From the NCBI RefSeq assembly GCF_903992535.2, contig NC_052052.2, positions 13,970,652 to 14,034,651 of the forward strand: 64,000 nt of DNA, given 5' to 3'. Origin of the DNA: Arvicola amphibius. Its lineage: Eukaryota > Chordata > Mammalia > Rodentia > Cricetidae. Position numbers and translations under genes: made by a program. The notes under the pieces are model-generated. The model saw only the letters and a program-made list of their open reading frames with translations, did not search any database and was not told the DNA's origin. Positions within the stretch are counted from its first letter, which is position 1. Each line of letters begins with the position of its first letter. Positions 23,177-34,588 of the stretch are shown piece after piece.

Positions 23177-25360
23177 CTGTGGGTGAAAGAAACAGGGGCT
23201 GGCTCAGTGTCTGTCCCTTCCTGAGACTGCCTGTGGGGTGTAGAGGGGGTCCCAAAAGCGACACAGGGTCCCTGCTCATGGCTGGTGACACCCCCACCCC
23301 CAAGTAGCCTCTTCGGATGGTGTGCATGCCCTCCACCTCTCTGTGTTCTTGCTCCCTTTCCTATGATCACATTCGTTCATTCGACAGTCACTGAGCAGCC
23401 ACTGAGAAGCTGCTCCTGGAGGGAGGAAGCTGAGCCAAATGGACAGGAGGGAAGGCAGGTGGTAGAGGGTCACAGAACGAACAAGCAGTGCCAAGCTGAA
23501 GCATGGGGGACACAGGCCAGCAGGAGGACCAGGCAGTGTGAAGGAGCCGTCCCGGCTCAGATCAGCGCTCTGAAAGGAAGCTGGGGTAGTGAGCAAGTGT
23601 CCCCACCAGGTGAGCATCTGTGTTAGCTTCTGTAGCTCCATTAACCTTAAGGTGAGCTGTTATGAGGGTCCGAGGGTTGTAAAAAGAAAGGCCATACTGG
23701 GAATACCATGAGAATGGGGATGGTTAGCACCCCCTGAAGCTCTTCCTATCTTGGTTCGGCAGATTACCAAGGAGGACACTGAATTTGAGAGAGGTTAAAC
23801 AGTGTTGAGCACACAGCTGGTCAGTGATGGGCCTGGCATCTGGATAACAAAACGGTAGGGGTTCCCTTGGTCCTCTCCATACCTCCACCCTGTTCTGCCT
23901 GTTCCCTGCTGTCCCGGGAGAGAGGAACAGCCTCAGCTGGTGGGTGTTTTATGTAATGTCACTAAGTCTATGGAGGCAGGGAGGGCTAGGACGTCCCAGC
24001 TCCAGCCCTTGGCCCTCAGACACTCACAGCAGTGGATAACACCCTGGGAAATGTTGTATCTGTAATTGTCCGTCACGGTTCTGCATCCATCCGTCTTCAG
24101 GTGTTCATAGCAACAGTCGTGTTTTTGACAGCACCTATAGGGAGAGGCAGGCAGGGCACACCGTAGGAGTCACTGGTCAACTCTGGTCACCACCTGTTCC
24201 CCCCACATGCCCACCAGGGATGATCAAAGACATTCGGGTTCCCTTGAAGTCATGAGAGTTTTGTTGGTCAAGGGTTCCCATACAACAGACACTTGTTCCT
24301 ACCGCGTACTCTCTCTTAATCCCCATGACTTGCCAATGATGGAGGTGCTGGTATCACCCCCATTTCACAGATGAAGAAACATAAATTTGGGGCTTGAGAC
24401 CCTCGACGAAGGTCACGTGACTTGTCTGGCTGACCCTCCAAATGATTGTGAAAATCAAATAAGAAAAGGCAACGAGGTTGGGCTTCAGAATACCACGTAT
24501 AATGGTAACAAGGAGTGTGGGATATTAGTCACCCAGGTTAGGAAGATGCCAGGACTTCAAGGCATTCTGGGGAACCTTCTAGAAGGTCAGTTCCAAGAGG
24601 ACTGGGGCTATATTAGCCTCAGCAGAGTTCCCAGGACATAGTACATGCACTACAAAATGCGATTTATAAATGCATCAGTGAACATGGAAGGAAGGAGAGA
24701 GTCCGAAGTAGGCCAGGGAGGAGAGTATACCTGTCTGTGGCATCTTTGGGGTCTCCTTTGCCACCAAGTCCACAATGACAGCCATAAAACCAGTAGTTGA
24801 ATAAGGCTGTCTTCCCAGTCATTCGTTTGATCATCTTGTGCAGGTTCAGGACCCCTCCCTGGGTTGGAGTTATACCTGCCACACAACCAAATAAGGAGGG
24901 AAGGGGTGAAGGTCATGGGGGTACCAGGATCCCAAGGGTAGGTATGGGACTTGAAATGATGGTGCTATCAAGTAGTGCCAGCTGCTACTGGTATTTTAAA
25001 AAGTGTTGGCTAGGGTAGTGTAGCTTGGTCATCGAGCCCAAGTTTAACATGTGTCAGCCCTGAGTTCTATATCCAGAACTGAGAAGGTAAAATAAAAAAT
25101 ACAGCGACTGGAACTGAGTTTTTAGTAACAGGTCTCTCAGGTATTAATTTCCTGATTCCATCCCCTTTTAAAGGTTTATTAAAGCCGGGCAATGGTGGCG
25201 CATGCCTTTAATCCCAGCACTCGGGAGGCAGAGGCAGGTGGATCTCTGTGAGTTCGAGACCAGCCTGGTCTACAGAGCTAGTTCCAGGACAGGCTCCAAA
25301 GCCACAGAGAAACCCTGTCTCGAAAAACCAAAAAAAAAAAGGTTTATTAAGATTATTTTT

Positions 25361-25430
<70 letters not shown>

Positions 25431-26238
25431 CAGTGTATGTGTGTGTGTGTCAGTGTATGTATGTGTGTGTGTGTCAGTGTATGTGTGTGTGTGTCAGTGT
25501 ATGTGTGTGTGTGTGTGTCAGTGTATGTGTGTGTGTATGTGTGTGTGTGTGTCAGTGTATGTGTGTGTGTCAGTGTATGTGTGTGTGTGTATGTGTGTGT
25601 GTGTGTGTCAGTGTATGTGTGTGTGTGCATGCAAGTGTGGAGACGTGAATGCAGGTGCCTTCAAAGACTGCATAGAATCAGGTGCTTGTGAGCAGCCTGA
25701 TGTGGGTGCTGTGAATGAAGCTGGGTCCCCTGCAAGAGCAGCAGGTGCTCTTAACCCCTGAGTCATCTTTCTAGCCCCCCATCCCTTTTTCAGTGAACGA
25801 ATGTCCACTTTGGAGCAGCTTTAAATGTATAGACAAGTGGCAGTGATGGTCTGGAGGGCTCTCATTTCCTCCTCTCTCAATTTCTTCCAATGTGATCGGC
25901 GCATCACCGCGGAGCTGCTGTGAACATCGGAGTTGGTACATGGGGGGTGGGTGCTGGGAACCTTTTATTTTGGCAAGGAGAGTTGAGACAGTGTTTCAGA
26001 TAGCACAGGCTGGTCTGGAAGTAGATGAGACTGACCTTGAATTCCTGACCCTCTTGCCTCTATCCCCCCCCCCCAAGTGCTTGGATTATGATCTGTGCCA
26101 CCATGCCCAGCTGGGAATTCCATTTTGTTGTTGTTGGGACAGTCTCGCTGTGTAGCTCTGGCTGACCTGGAACTCATTATGTAGACCGGGCTGGCCTTGG
26201 CTTCTCAGAAATCTGCCTGCCTCTGCCTCCCTTGCCGG

Positions 26239-26283
<45 letters not shown>

Positions 26284-29013
26284 TGCCTGTGTGTGTTTGT
26301 GCATGTCTGGGCACATGCATATGTGAGTAGAGAGAACAGAGGGAACGCTGTCCACTTGCCCTTGAGACGAGGTCTATCATTAGCCTGAGGTTCATCAATT
26401 AGGCTAGACTGGCAAACCAGGGAGACCAGGATCCTCCTGTCTCTGTACCGAGATTACAAGCACAAACCACCCCACTTGGCATTTCCCACTCAGGTTCTGA
26501 GAGCCAAACTCAGGTTCTCATGTTTTCAAGGCAAGATCTTTACCAACTGGGTTGTCCTCTGACTCCAGGGATTTCATCCATAAGCCTCATTTTCCAAATG
26601 AGCAGATAGAGGCTCCCTGATTTACTCAAGATCATAGATGGAAGAAACTTGAACCAGAATCAAACCCGATGCTGTCTGGCTTCTCTGTCTCTGGGTATTG
26701 ATTTCCAATTCAGAATGAGGAGAGAGGGCCTGATTCACCCTCCTCCCACGACCAGTGCCTTCCTTTCTAGAGAAATCTGAGTTTTACAGCACCCGGTAGG
26801 TCTCTGAGGAGGCAGTGTGATTTAAAAATCAATGCTGTTCATTTCAGGCCTCATAGCTGCTGGCTAGAATTGATCTAAAGGGAAATCTGCTTTATTGGGA
26901 GAGAGGAGCACATTATGTTAAATTAGGAGAAATAAAATATATGGAATCGATGAATTCTGGGGAAAGTTGGGAGAAACAGATGAGATGAGGACAAAAGAGT
27001 GTGTGTCGAGAACGCAGGAAATGTAGGGCAGGTGCAGCCACAGGCGGAGGGGAGATGGGACCAAGCTGTCCGTTCCCGGCCTGGGCATCACAGTGAGTTC
27101 CTTCAGGAGCACGGTAAATATGAAGGAGAGCCGAGGCCCATGCCGGAGGACTCTAATGTGAGAACGGAGGCATTGGGAGACATTCATGCAGTGGACAAAG
27201 AGAAGGTCATAAGCAGGCGGCCCTGGGCTGTAATTAGAAGCGACTGGCTGTTGTGTGGGTGGTGGTGTCCTCTCTGTGCGTACACTCCTGTTTGGCACAG
27301 TGCTCCTGGGTAAGGGCTGTTGAGCATAGGCCTAGCTAATCCTTGACTGTTCTGATAAATGACCCCAGCCCCCCCCACCCCAGGACGCCCCTCCCCGTCC
27401 ACTGGGAATCATCCAGGATAGCCACCTGGGATCAGAGAAAGCCTCAGATTCCATGATGGAGATTCCCCAAAGCAACTGACTGCAAAGACAGAATCCACCA
27501 TGGGCACTAACTGAAGATCTGAATTCAGAATGTTGCCTTTCTTGGCCTCTCTGTCTCTCCCACACCCCCACCCCAACAATTGTTCCCTCTGTAACCCAAG
27601 CTGGTCTTGAACCCATGACTATCCTCCTGTCTCAGCCTCCCGAGTGCTGGGATTCTGGTTGTAAGCCACCAACCATACCAGGTTTGCCCTCTATTTCTTT
27701 GCTTCAAAGCTAGCCCTATGGAGTTCAACTCAGTTCCCTCCTGAAGAGGTCAGCTCTCCCTTGCCAATGCATTCAGTTGAAATTCTGTGTGCTTTGTGTG
27801 GTCCCGCTTCTCCTCATTTGGCAGTGAGTCAAACCAAGCCTGAGGAAGTGAGCCCAAGTGATGTCTACCAAAGCTCGTCAGAGATTTCTATCTCAATAGC
27901 TTGTCCTTGGTTCCCCTACATCCCTCTACTCCCAGGGATGAGGAATATGTGGTCAGAAGAATCACTTGGGGGCAGAGGATGATAAGCTCTTATGTAAGGC
28001 TTGGTCACTGTTTTCTCACTAGGATGTCCCCTCAGCAGCAGAGAGAGGATGCTGTGGAGCTGAGGAGATGAAGAAGTCAGGTGGTTTGGCCTAGCGTGTA
28101 TTGCCAGGAGGTGGTGGGTGAACGTGGATCCTAAGAAGTGCGCCTCTGCCTTACATTGTCTCTATGTTGAAGGATGAATTTCTGTAGTTCCATTGCATGT
28201 TTGTTAATGGGCTTCCCTATAGTCCTGGGCAAGTGTCCCTCTCAAGTGTGTGGGAGTCCCAAGACAACATGACATGGTTTCTTTGTGTAGCCCTAGCTAT
28301 TCTGGAACTCTCTCTATAGGCCAGGCTGGCCTCTAAGTCAGAGATCTACCTGCCTCTGCCTCCCCAGAGTTGTGATTAAATGTGTGTGCCATACTGCCTG
28401 GCTATAAAATCACTTTTTAAAAAATGAATGAGCTTGCCGGGCAGTGGTGGTGAACGCTTTTAATTCCAGCACTCGGTAGGCAGAGGCAGGTGGATCTCTG
28501 TGAGTTCGAGGCCAGTCTGGTCTACAAGAGCTAGTTCCAGAACAGGCTCCAAAATCTACAGAGAAACCCTGTCTTGAAAAACAAAAAAACAAAACAAAAA
28601 AAGAGAGAGAGAAAAAAAAATGAATGAGCTTTATAAAATCACGTATCTTGAGATGGATTAAGAAATGAAAGCCAATATGCAAGCAACCATGTTTTTACAT
28701 CTGATCTTCTAAAGAGTGAGTAGAAACTGTCCCCAGATCCCTTCCTTGCCAGCGGGAGAGGGATCCTCTTCCCAGAATGCCACACAGTTCAGTCTGCCCC
28801 AGTTCTCTGGCTGAAGCCAGAAGCAACCTTTGATGAGTCCTTGCTGGAGGTGGAAGTGTTAGGAACTGGAGTTCTAGTGTCCTCAGGATCAGAGCAGCCC
28901 AGGCTAGGGTGGAACACTCAGGATCTACCTTCAATCCTGCTCCCTCCCCAGCCTCACACCTGTCCCCACTCACCAGCCAGCAGCAGCAGGCCACACAGCA
29001 GGGCGAGTCTCAT
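23031..29013 (-). CDS. Pla2g2d: Group IID secreted phospholipase A2 (four coding exons, 145 aa)
   Basis: The product is a secreted calcium-dependent phospholipase A2; in mouse this enzyme is expressed in lymphoid tissue and linked to resolution of inflammation. Coding exons on the minus strand are 29013-28974, 24875-24731, 24134-24028 and 23176-23031 (40+145+107+146 nt), all with GT-AG junctions. A signal peptide begins MRLALLCGLLLLAG and is followed by a mature protein beginning near Gly20/Gly21. The calcium loop YGCHCGLGG is at 44-52, the active site CCQKHDCCY at 63-71 (His67, Asp68), and the CACD aspartate is Asp112. The protein ends CKGKTPTC. Sequons are at N89 (NIS) and N122 (NLS). Residue 62, before the Cys pair, is Arg (AGG). 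By recall the mouse protein is 144 aa with Trp at that site and one Leu fewer in the signal. Spacing of cysteines is typical for group II. No frameshift or early stop is seen. Confidence 0.96.
23177..24027 (-). other. Pla2g2d intron 3
   Basis: The intron is 851 bases with GT-AG ends. No repeat or embedded gene was recognised. Confidence 0.85.
24028..24134 (-). CDS. Pla2g2d: Pla2g2d active-site exon (107 nt)
   Basis: The acceptor is 'CCTATAG'. The exon encodes CCQKHDCCYEHLKTDGC to GVIHC and ends in the first base of Ser98 before GTGAGT. Confidence 0.94.
24135..24730 (-). other. Pla2g2d intron 2
   Basis: The intron is 596 bases with GT-AG ends and no recognisable repeat. Confidence 0.85.
24731..24875 (-). 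CDS. Pla2g2d: Pla2g2d calcium-loop exon (145 nt)
   Basis: The exon follows a 'GTGTGGCAG' acceptor and encodes GITPTQGG to DPKDATD plus AG of Arg62, then donor GTATAC. Confidence 0.94.
25184..25338 (+). mobile_element. Young full-length B1 SINE with target-site duplication
   Basis: A complete B1 runs from 'gccgggc' to its A tail and is flanked by the exact direct repeat 'aaggtttattaa' at 25171-25182 and 25339-25350. It lies in Pla2g2d intron 1, antisense to the gene. Confidence 0.95.
25363..25630. repeat. (CT)n then interrupted (GT)n array
   Basis: About 26 CT units (to 25414) are followed by about 215 bases of GT runs punctuated about ten times by 'cagtgtatgt'. Confidence 0.95.
25631..25785 (-). 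mobile_element. B3-family SINE, antisense (adjoins the GT array)
   Basis: 'gatgtgggtgctgtgaatga' and 'cttaacccctgagtcatctt' are the complement of a B3/B2 body and head. Confidence 0.6.
25980..26112 (-). mobile_element. B1/B4-type SINE, antisense
   Basis: 'gagacagtgtttcagatagc', 'tgaccttgaattcctgac' and 'tgccaccatgcccagctg' mark the element; it has an internal C-run. Confidence 0.6.
26120..26240 (-). mobile_element. B1 SINE, antisense, truncated
   Basis: The sequence runs from 'gggacagtctcgctgtgtag' to 'cctgcctctgcctccc' and is followed by a GT microsatellite. Confidence 0.65.
26240..26282. repeat. (GT)n microsatellite
   Basis: A pure run of about 20 GT units. Confidence 0.95.
27575..27683 (-). 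mobile_element. Old B1 SINE, antisense
   Basis: 'aacccaagctggtcttgaac' and 'tcagcctcccgagtgctggg' identify it. Confidence 0.65.
28278..28404 (-). mobile_element. B1 SINE, antisense
   Basis: 'ttctttgtgtagccctagct' through 'gtgtgtgccatactgcctgg' matches antisense B1. Confidence 0.7.
28436..28616 (+). mobile_element. Young B1 SINE with target-site duplication
   Basis: A complete cricetid B1 with a long A-rich tail is flanked by 'aaaatgaatgagctt' at 28421-28435 and 28617-28631. It sits in Pla2g2d intron 1 about 360 bases from the first exon, antisense to the gene. Confidence 0.95.
28974..29013 (-). CDS. Pla2g2d: Pla2g2d exon with start codon and signal peptide
   Basis: ATG at 29013-29011 has A at -3. 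The exon encodes MRLALLCGLLLLA plus the first base of Gly14, then donor GTGAGT. Four consecutive CTG codons lie in the hydrophobic core. Confidence 0.93.
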
Positions 29014-29063
29014 GGTTCCAGCACAGAGAGAGCTGACAGATGTCCCCTGCCAAGTAGGCTGTC

Positions 29064-29069
29064 CTTATA
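29064..29069 (-). promoter_or_regulatory. Pla2g2d: TATA-like element upstream of Pla2g2d
   Basis: TATAAG (within AATATAAGG) on the minus strand lies about 50 bases before the start codon. That is consistent with a short 5' UTR. Use as a promoter is inferred from position only. Confidence 0.45.
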
Positions 29070-29267
29070 TTAGGTCCCCCCACCCATCCTACCCAAGCCT
29101 TCCCAGCTCCCGCGGAATCGACCCATGTGCCTCTCGCTTCCTCTTTTCTATGACTCTGGGGTTGTATTGCTTTTTTGACTTATTGGGGTCACCAAAAGGT
29201 TTTTGATAAAAAGGAAACATGTATCTAGAATGGGAGATTTGGCAAGGGCCTTCTAGGTCTAGGGGTG

Positions 29268-29328
29268 GACCCCAAGGCCTTGAATAATCTAGGCAAACAC
29301 TTTATCACTGAGCCACAACCCCAGCCCC
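29268..29328 (-). mobile_element. ID-like SINE fragment, antisense
   Basis: 'ggcaaacactttatcactgagccacaacc' is the complement of the tRNA-like ID head. Confidence 0.5.
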
Positions 29329-29424
29329 ATGGCCCAAGACTTGAAAAATACACAACCTGAAATGCAGCTCATCAGAAGAAACAGAAAACATGATTGGCAT
29401 TTTGGTTTATGCCCTTGTGTTACT

Positions 29425-29720
29425 GTTTTGTATGTATGTATGTATGTATGTATATATGTATCTATTTATCACCTATCTATCAATAATCTATTGTTCATCT
29501 AATATCATAAATAACATCCACCTAATATCAAATAATAAACCTAATAGCATGAAAATCATAATATCATGAATATCAATAATCTATCACCTGCCATCTATGT
29601 AGTCTATTATCTGCTTATCTATCTATTGCCAACCAATATAACATTAATCATCTTTCTAATTATTATCTATCATTCTATCTACTTACCTATTATCTGTTTA
29701 TTACATGTGTATGTATATAC
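29425..29720. repeat. (TATG)n and AT-rich degenerate (CTAT)n sequence
   Basis: TATG units at about 29430-29455 are followed by about 260 bases of irregular 'ctatctat'-like sequence. Confidence 0.75.
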
Positions 29721-29794
29721 CCTTTTCATTTGTCTGTCTCCATATTTTCACCATACCAAACTAGGAAAATTGTTACATGCGGCACTTTGTACCG

Positions 29795-29998
29795 TTAGTC
29801 CCCACCCCACCCCAGACAAGGCCTCGTGTAACCCAGGCTGGCCTCAAACTCTTCAGTTAGTTAAAGATGACCTTGGATTTCCTACCCTCCGCCACCTCCC
29901 AAGTTCTAGAATTGCAGCTGTGTGCCATCATCCAGGCTTGGCACCCGGGGCCTCGTGGATCCAAGGCCAGCACTCCACCAGTTGAGCCCCAGTCCCAG
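29795..29998 (-). mobile_element. B4 SINE, antisense
   Basis: 'cagacaaggcctcgtgtaac', 'aagatgaccttggatttc' and 'ccagcactccaccagttgag' fit antisense B4. Confidence 0.55.
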
Positions 29999-30517
29999 CC
30001 TGAATCTTTTCTTCCACTTCCTGATGTGAGCTGAACATGTTTCTCCGTTGTTGTTGAGCATCCTTTAGAAGGTGGTTTTGGGAAGCAGCTTCACACTTTA
30101 CCACTGTACTGACTGCATAATGAGTCTCTTACTAAAGAGGGACACACAGGTTGTTGACTGTATTTTATCATTCAAGTTCAGCGAAGGAGATGTCCCGATA
30201 TCCCAGCTGATGCCCAACAATTGCATCACGTGGGTTCGCTGACTCAAAGAACACCTACGATTAGAGGTCATTGACCTGTGTTGACAACTTAGCCTGCAGA
30301 CAATCTGTCCCAATTTACTCCAGAGAATCCCAATGTGACAAATGACTGGGACTCAGCCTACAAGGGCGGAGCTGTTGTCTGAAGGACATACCCGGGGACT
30401 TTGTCCATCAACAGCAGAGATGGGGTCTTCCATGCTTGTAGGTGACTGTTGGAGACAGAATGCCCAGATTGACCTTCTTGTTCCTGGCCAATCAGTTCAT
30501 TCAAAAATTGTGACAGC

Positions 30518-30585
30518 AGGTTCCTTCCCTCCCTCCTTCCCTCCGTCCCTCCCTTCCTCCTCCCTCCCTCTCTTCTTTCTTCTTT
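30518..30585. repeat. Pyrimidine-rich (CCTT/CCCT)n
   Basis: An irregular run of ccct, cctt and tctt units. Confidence 0.85.
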
Positions 30586-30774
30586 CCTTTGTTTTAGAGT
30601 CTGTCTCTGTGTTCCAGTCTGGTTTCACAGTTATGGTTCCTCTTCCTTGCCCTCACGATTGTGAGGATTACAGACCACTCTACCGACTGCCCTTTTTTTT
30701 TTTCTGAACTCAATCAACCAACTAATATTCATTTGTGAGAAAGCCATGCACGTGTGAAAGCCATGCAGTCAGGC

Positions 30775-30925
30775 ATGGTGCCTTATGCAGTTCATCCCAG
30801 CACTTGGGAGGCTGAGGCAGGAGGATGACTGCAAGTTCAAAGCCAGCCTGGGCTGCATAGAGAGCTCAAGGCTGCTGGGCCACCAAAAATTCTCTCAAAA
30901 GCAGAACAAAATAAAACAAAATGCC
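30775..30925 (+). mobile_element. Old B1-like SINE
   Basis: 'ggcatggtgccttatgcagt', 'cagcacttgggaggctgagg' and an A-rich end. Confidence 0.65.
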
Positions 30926-31914
30926 CCTCACCCAGCAATCACTTCGGAAAAGGAGGAAACAGCTCAACAGCAGAGAAACGAGAGGCTTCTGGCTTATTCT
31001 CGTTTGTATAAGTCACTTAGTGGAGGTGTGATTGGCATTCAATAAGTTTTAAGAAATATGACATTTAACTTGATGGGCGTGGGGGTGAGCGCTCCTGTGA
31101 AACTGTCACTCCTGTGGAGGCTGCGGACATGCCCGTGGCCTAGAGCGTTTTCTGTGACCGGCTGGCTCTTGGCTGCTCTCCACCTGCTCAATACTAGGCC
31201 CGTGTTCCTGCCCACATGCCTCTTTAACCGAAAGCAACCTTCTAGATGGGGTTCTTGATAGGGCCTGTGGCCACCTCCCCCCTCTGACCTGTCTTGGGCA
31301 GGAGGCACAGGAGCTGGGTCTGGCAGCTCTCTGTTGCCCCCAGAAGGCCACAGAGATGAAAAACCCCTGCCTCACTGTGGCCCCTGATTTACATTTAGCA
31401 GAGTCAGGGCACACCTGACAGAGAGCCCTCACTCAGGTTCTAGCTCTTTCTTTTGCCAGGTCTGGGGCCCTGGGGAAAGATTTTGCCTCCATGAAGTTCG
31501 GTATCCTCATTTGCAAACCAGGGCCGAGAGTTCCTCACTGTTGTGTTGCCGGGAGACTTTTGAGGTAAGCTGGTCAAAACATACCACACTTAGCCACTCA
31601 GTGAAGGGTACCTCGACAGAAAGTCGTGCGTGGGTGGTAGAGCTACATGGAGTGGGAGAGGGCTCAGGAGACAGGATTGGTTCAAATGCAGGCTACCTGG
31701 GTTAAAGAGCCTGCCATTGTCCCAGCTGCTCAGCCTGGAGCAGGTCAATTTGCTCTGCTGCTTTGAATAGTCCTGTGTGAGAGAGCTAGAGGAAGGTACC
31801 CATGGAATAGGAATGTTGCAAGGCATAGAGTCCACACGGTCTAGAAAGCACCCCCATTAGCTCAAGCTTGGCCCTCTTATGGAGATATTGAGAAACGAGG
31901 GGGCTTTAAGAGGT

Positions 31915-32065
31915 GGGGCACCACATCACGGTGCACATTTGTAACGTCAGTACTAGGGAGGCAGAGGCTTAACGTATGTTTGAGGCCAGCCAAGTCTACA
32001 GAACAAGGTCTAGGCTAGCATGGGCTAGATAGCAAGACCTATTTCAAAAGCAAAACAAAAAGAGG
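31915..32065 (+). mobile_element. Old B1-like SINE
   Basis: 'cagtactagggaggcagagg' and 'gaggccagccaagtctacag', then an A-rich tail. Confidence 0.65.
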
Positions 32066-32069
32066 CGAA

Positions 32070-32975
32070 GTCTAGTGGGAGGCCATTATTACCCCTCCCT
32101 GTCTCTGGCTGCCTATCTTGCTCGGGTATCTCTTCCTCTCACAGGTACGCCTCCACACTCCCTCACAGCACCAGCAACTGAGGTGTGACTCAGCCAAGAA
32201 GGCCTTCACCCTGGAAGAATCCGCATAGTCACCTTGTCTTGCACGTGTAGTCTTCTGGGGCATGAGCTGCACTCACCTCTTTTTTCTTTCTAAAGGGTCT
32301 AGCCTCGGGTCTTTCATTTCAGTCGCAACAAATAAACTAGTCTGGGACATGAACAGACTTTGGTCCACAGCTAGAGGTAAATAAGTGTTAGCCAAGGTTA
32401 ACCCCCTCATCAGCATCATCCGCTTCATCTTATCCTCACCACTTACGGTACCCAGAATAAAGAGTTTACCTCCTCTTCTGCGATGCCTAATCTACTGTTA
32501 ATCTTATCTGATGTCTGTCTTAGTTCGATATATTTTCCCTATATATAAACTTATCCGGGTCTATTTTTTAGACCTTCTATGTTTTTCCACCATGTTTAAG
32601 CTTTCTTTTATCTTTAGAAGCAGACAGGGTTGAGTTGGAAAGCTCAGCGCTGCCATCTGGGTCACTTCAGAGACTTTGTCTGCGGTTTGATGGTTTCTCT
32701 AGAGTAGAGTTTTAGAAGGTGAGCCGGTAGAATCAGAAGATCTGAGAGTCTCGGGGAGACATCCGCGTGGCTTTAGCAACCCCTCCCACTGCTTCCACTC
32801 CAGACAAAGTGCCCTTGGGTGTCAGGAAGGCCCTGACTCACTTCCCTGGTCACAGCTGGGGAAGACTGTTGCTAAGACCATTAGAGCACAGCCCAGCACG
32901 CTGTCCAGCTGGTTGGTGAAGGAAAGAGGAAGGACTTTGGATGTTGGAGACAAGATTCTACAACAACAGTTACCA
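32070..32975. other. Intergenic, no gene seen
   Basis: Mostly unique sequence. A short 'cgggtctttcatttcagtcg' at about 32308 recalls retroviral U5 ends but is not enough to call an LTR. Confidence 0.4.
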
Positions 32976-32977
32976 GT

Positions 32978-33320
32978 GGGAGCTGTGAGATGGCTCCATC
33001 ATGAAAGGGCTTGTCGTGCAAGCTTGGAAATTTGAGTTTAATCCCCAAACACCCGTGTTAAAAAGCCAGGCACGGTGGTGCACGCCTGTAACGCCAGTGC
33101 TGGGGAGATGGAGACAGAAGGCTCCCTGGGCTTGTTGGCCGGCCAACCCAGCACAAAACGAGAGCTCTGGGTTCCGTGAGAGACGCCATCTCAAAAGAAG
33201 AGGTAGAGACTGACTGGGGAAGGTACCTGATGTCAAACTCTGGCTTCCACACACATGCACAGGCATGTGCACACATCCATGAACTTGTAACACACAAAAT
33301 GAGAAAAGAAAAAAAAAACG
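32978..33320 (+). mobile_element. Composite SINE: B2-like head, B1-like middle, CA-rich tail
   Basis: A 'gagatggctccatcatgaaa' head is followed by 'gccaggcacggtggtgcacg', 'ccatctcaaaagaag', 'ctggcttccacacacatgca' and an A-rich tail. The same architecture recurs at 34461, 35575, 37040 and 40261. The family name is uncertain. Confidence 0.55.
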
Positions 33321-33324
33321 AATA

Positions 33325-34455
33325 GAAAAAGTTACCATTGTCCAGGCCTTCTTCCTTCTCACCAAGCATTGTACTGTTTCCGAATATAACTCTCACAACC
33401 ACATCAGGAAAAAAAGAGACCATTATTCCCATTTCACGGGCAAACTGAGACTCAGGTTCGGAACTCTGCACGGTCACCCAGAGAGTACACGGCAGAGTTG
33501 GGGCTAGCACATAAGTCTGCTAGGGCCCCCTCACGATGCCTGTTTAATGTGTCCCATAGGAGTGTGGTGCAAACAGGCATGTGTCATGGCATGGAGGAGG
33601 CTCCTGACCCTCCCAGCAAGCACATGGGGTGGGAACATGAAGAGCCAGCCGAGGTAGGTAGGATACAGCTACCTCCATCTAGCCACTGCCTCAGAGTAAA
33701 GGGATCTTCTCCTAAGATCCTACCATGGGGTGAAGTCATGTCCTCCAGCCAGGGTCAGAGCCTTTCCTTCCAGGACCTCGCTGTAGAGCTCCATTTGCCA
33801 CACAGTCCCAGGGACTCAATCTGTCTCCAACAAAAGCCACACACAGCAGGCGCAAACACTGTAGAGGCCACTGCGGCTGGGCTCCCCCGGGTGGGGCAGA
33901 GCTCAGATGAGGGAGGCTGAGTTTGTCTCTGGCGGGAGTGTGGTGATGGGATCATCCATCCACACCAAGCAGAGCCCAAGGAAGCAGTTCAAGCCGCAAG
34001 AGCTATTCTCATGGCTGTTGCTGAGGCACACATAGGCCTGCGTCAGCCCAGCCACTCGCTAAGACACCAGGTCAGTGAATCACAACACGGGGACCCGATG
34101 AGCCTCCCAAATGTAAGGACAGGAAAGAGGGTAGCTCGGGGGCAGGGGTGGGGTGGGGTGTGGCGGAGAGACTCCAGCTCTACGGTATTCCAGAACTGGC
34201 CAGGTAATCTGCATTTGCATGAATCAGGATGACAGGGGCCCACAGGTGTGTGTGCTGACTTCTCAAGAGGTTACCAGAGGTGCTTGGAGGTGCTGCGGGC
34301 GTTATGTCTGTAGAGCTTGGGGATGTGGGTGTTCACACTGTCAAAACTCATAAAACAATGGCGGTTTGTGCTTTCCCACCACCCCGCACATGTGTTTCCT
34401 GTGTGTCTGAAAAATGACAACCACTGAAAAACAAGTGGGGGCAGGGGAAGTGGTT
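33325..34455. other. Intergenic, no gene seen
   Basis: Open frames up to 140 codons (33498-33920) lack recognisable domains and have no supporting splice signals that I can interpret. Confidence 0.45.
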
Positions 34456-34460
34456 TCTGG

Positions 34461-34588
34461 TGAGATGGCTTAGTCAGCAGGATTCTTGTACAAGCACCAG
34501 GCCTGAGTTTAGATTCCCAGCACCTGCATGAAAACCAAGTGTAGTGGCTGCATTTGTAATGCCGGCGCCTGGAAGGTGGACACAGGCA
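34461..34588 (+). mobile_element. Composite SINE, 5' part
   Basis: 'gtgagatggcttagtcagca' head and 'gcatttgtaatgccggcgcc'. It runs into the minisatellite derived from the same element. Confidence 0.55.

Larger units (their letters stand above)
24876..28973 (-). other. Pla2g2d intron 1 (4.1 kb)
   Basis: This is the largest intron. It carries two young B1 copies, several older SINEs and the large CT/GT array at 25363-25630. The stretch 26290-27560 looks unique and shows no gene. Confidence 0.85.

Noticed and set aside
25202..25761. Long Cys/Val- or Thr/His-rich open frames over the GT array
   Set aside because: They are translations of a microsatellite and a B1, not genes.
32290..32345. Sequence resembling a gammaretroviral U5 end ('cgggtctttcattt')
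   Set aside because: Too short; no matching TATA, poly(A) signal or second LTR nearby.
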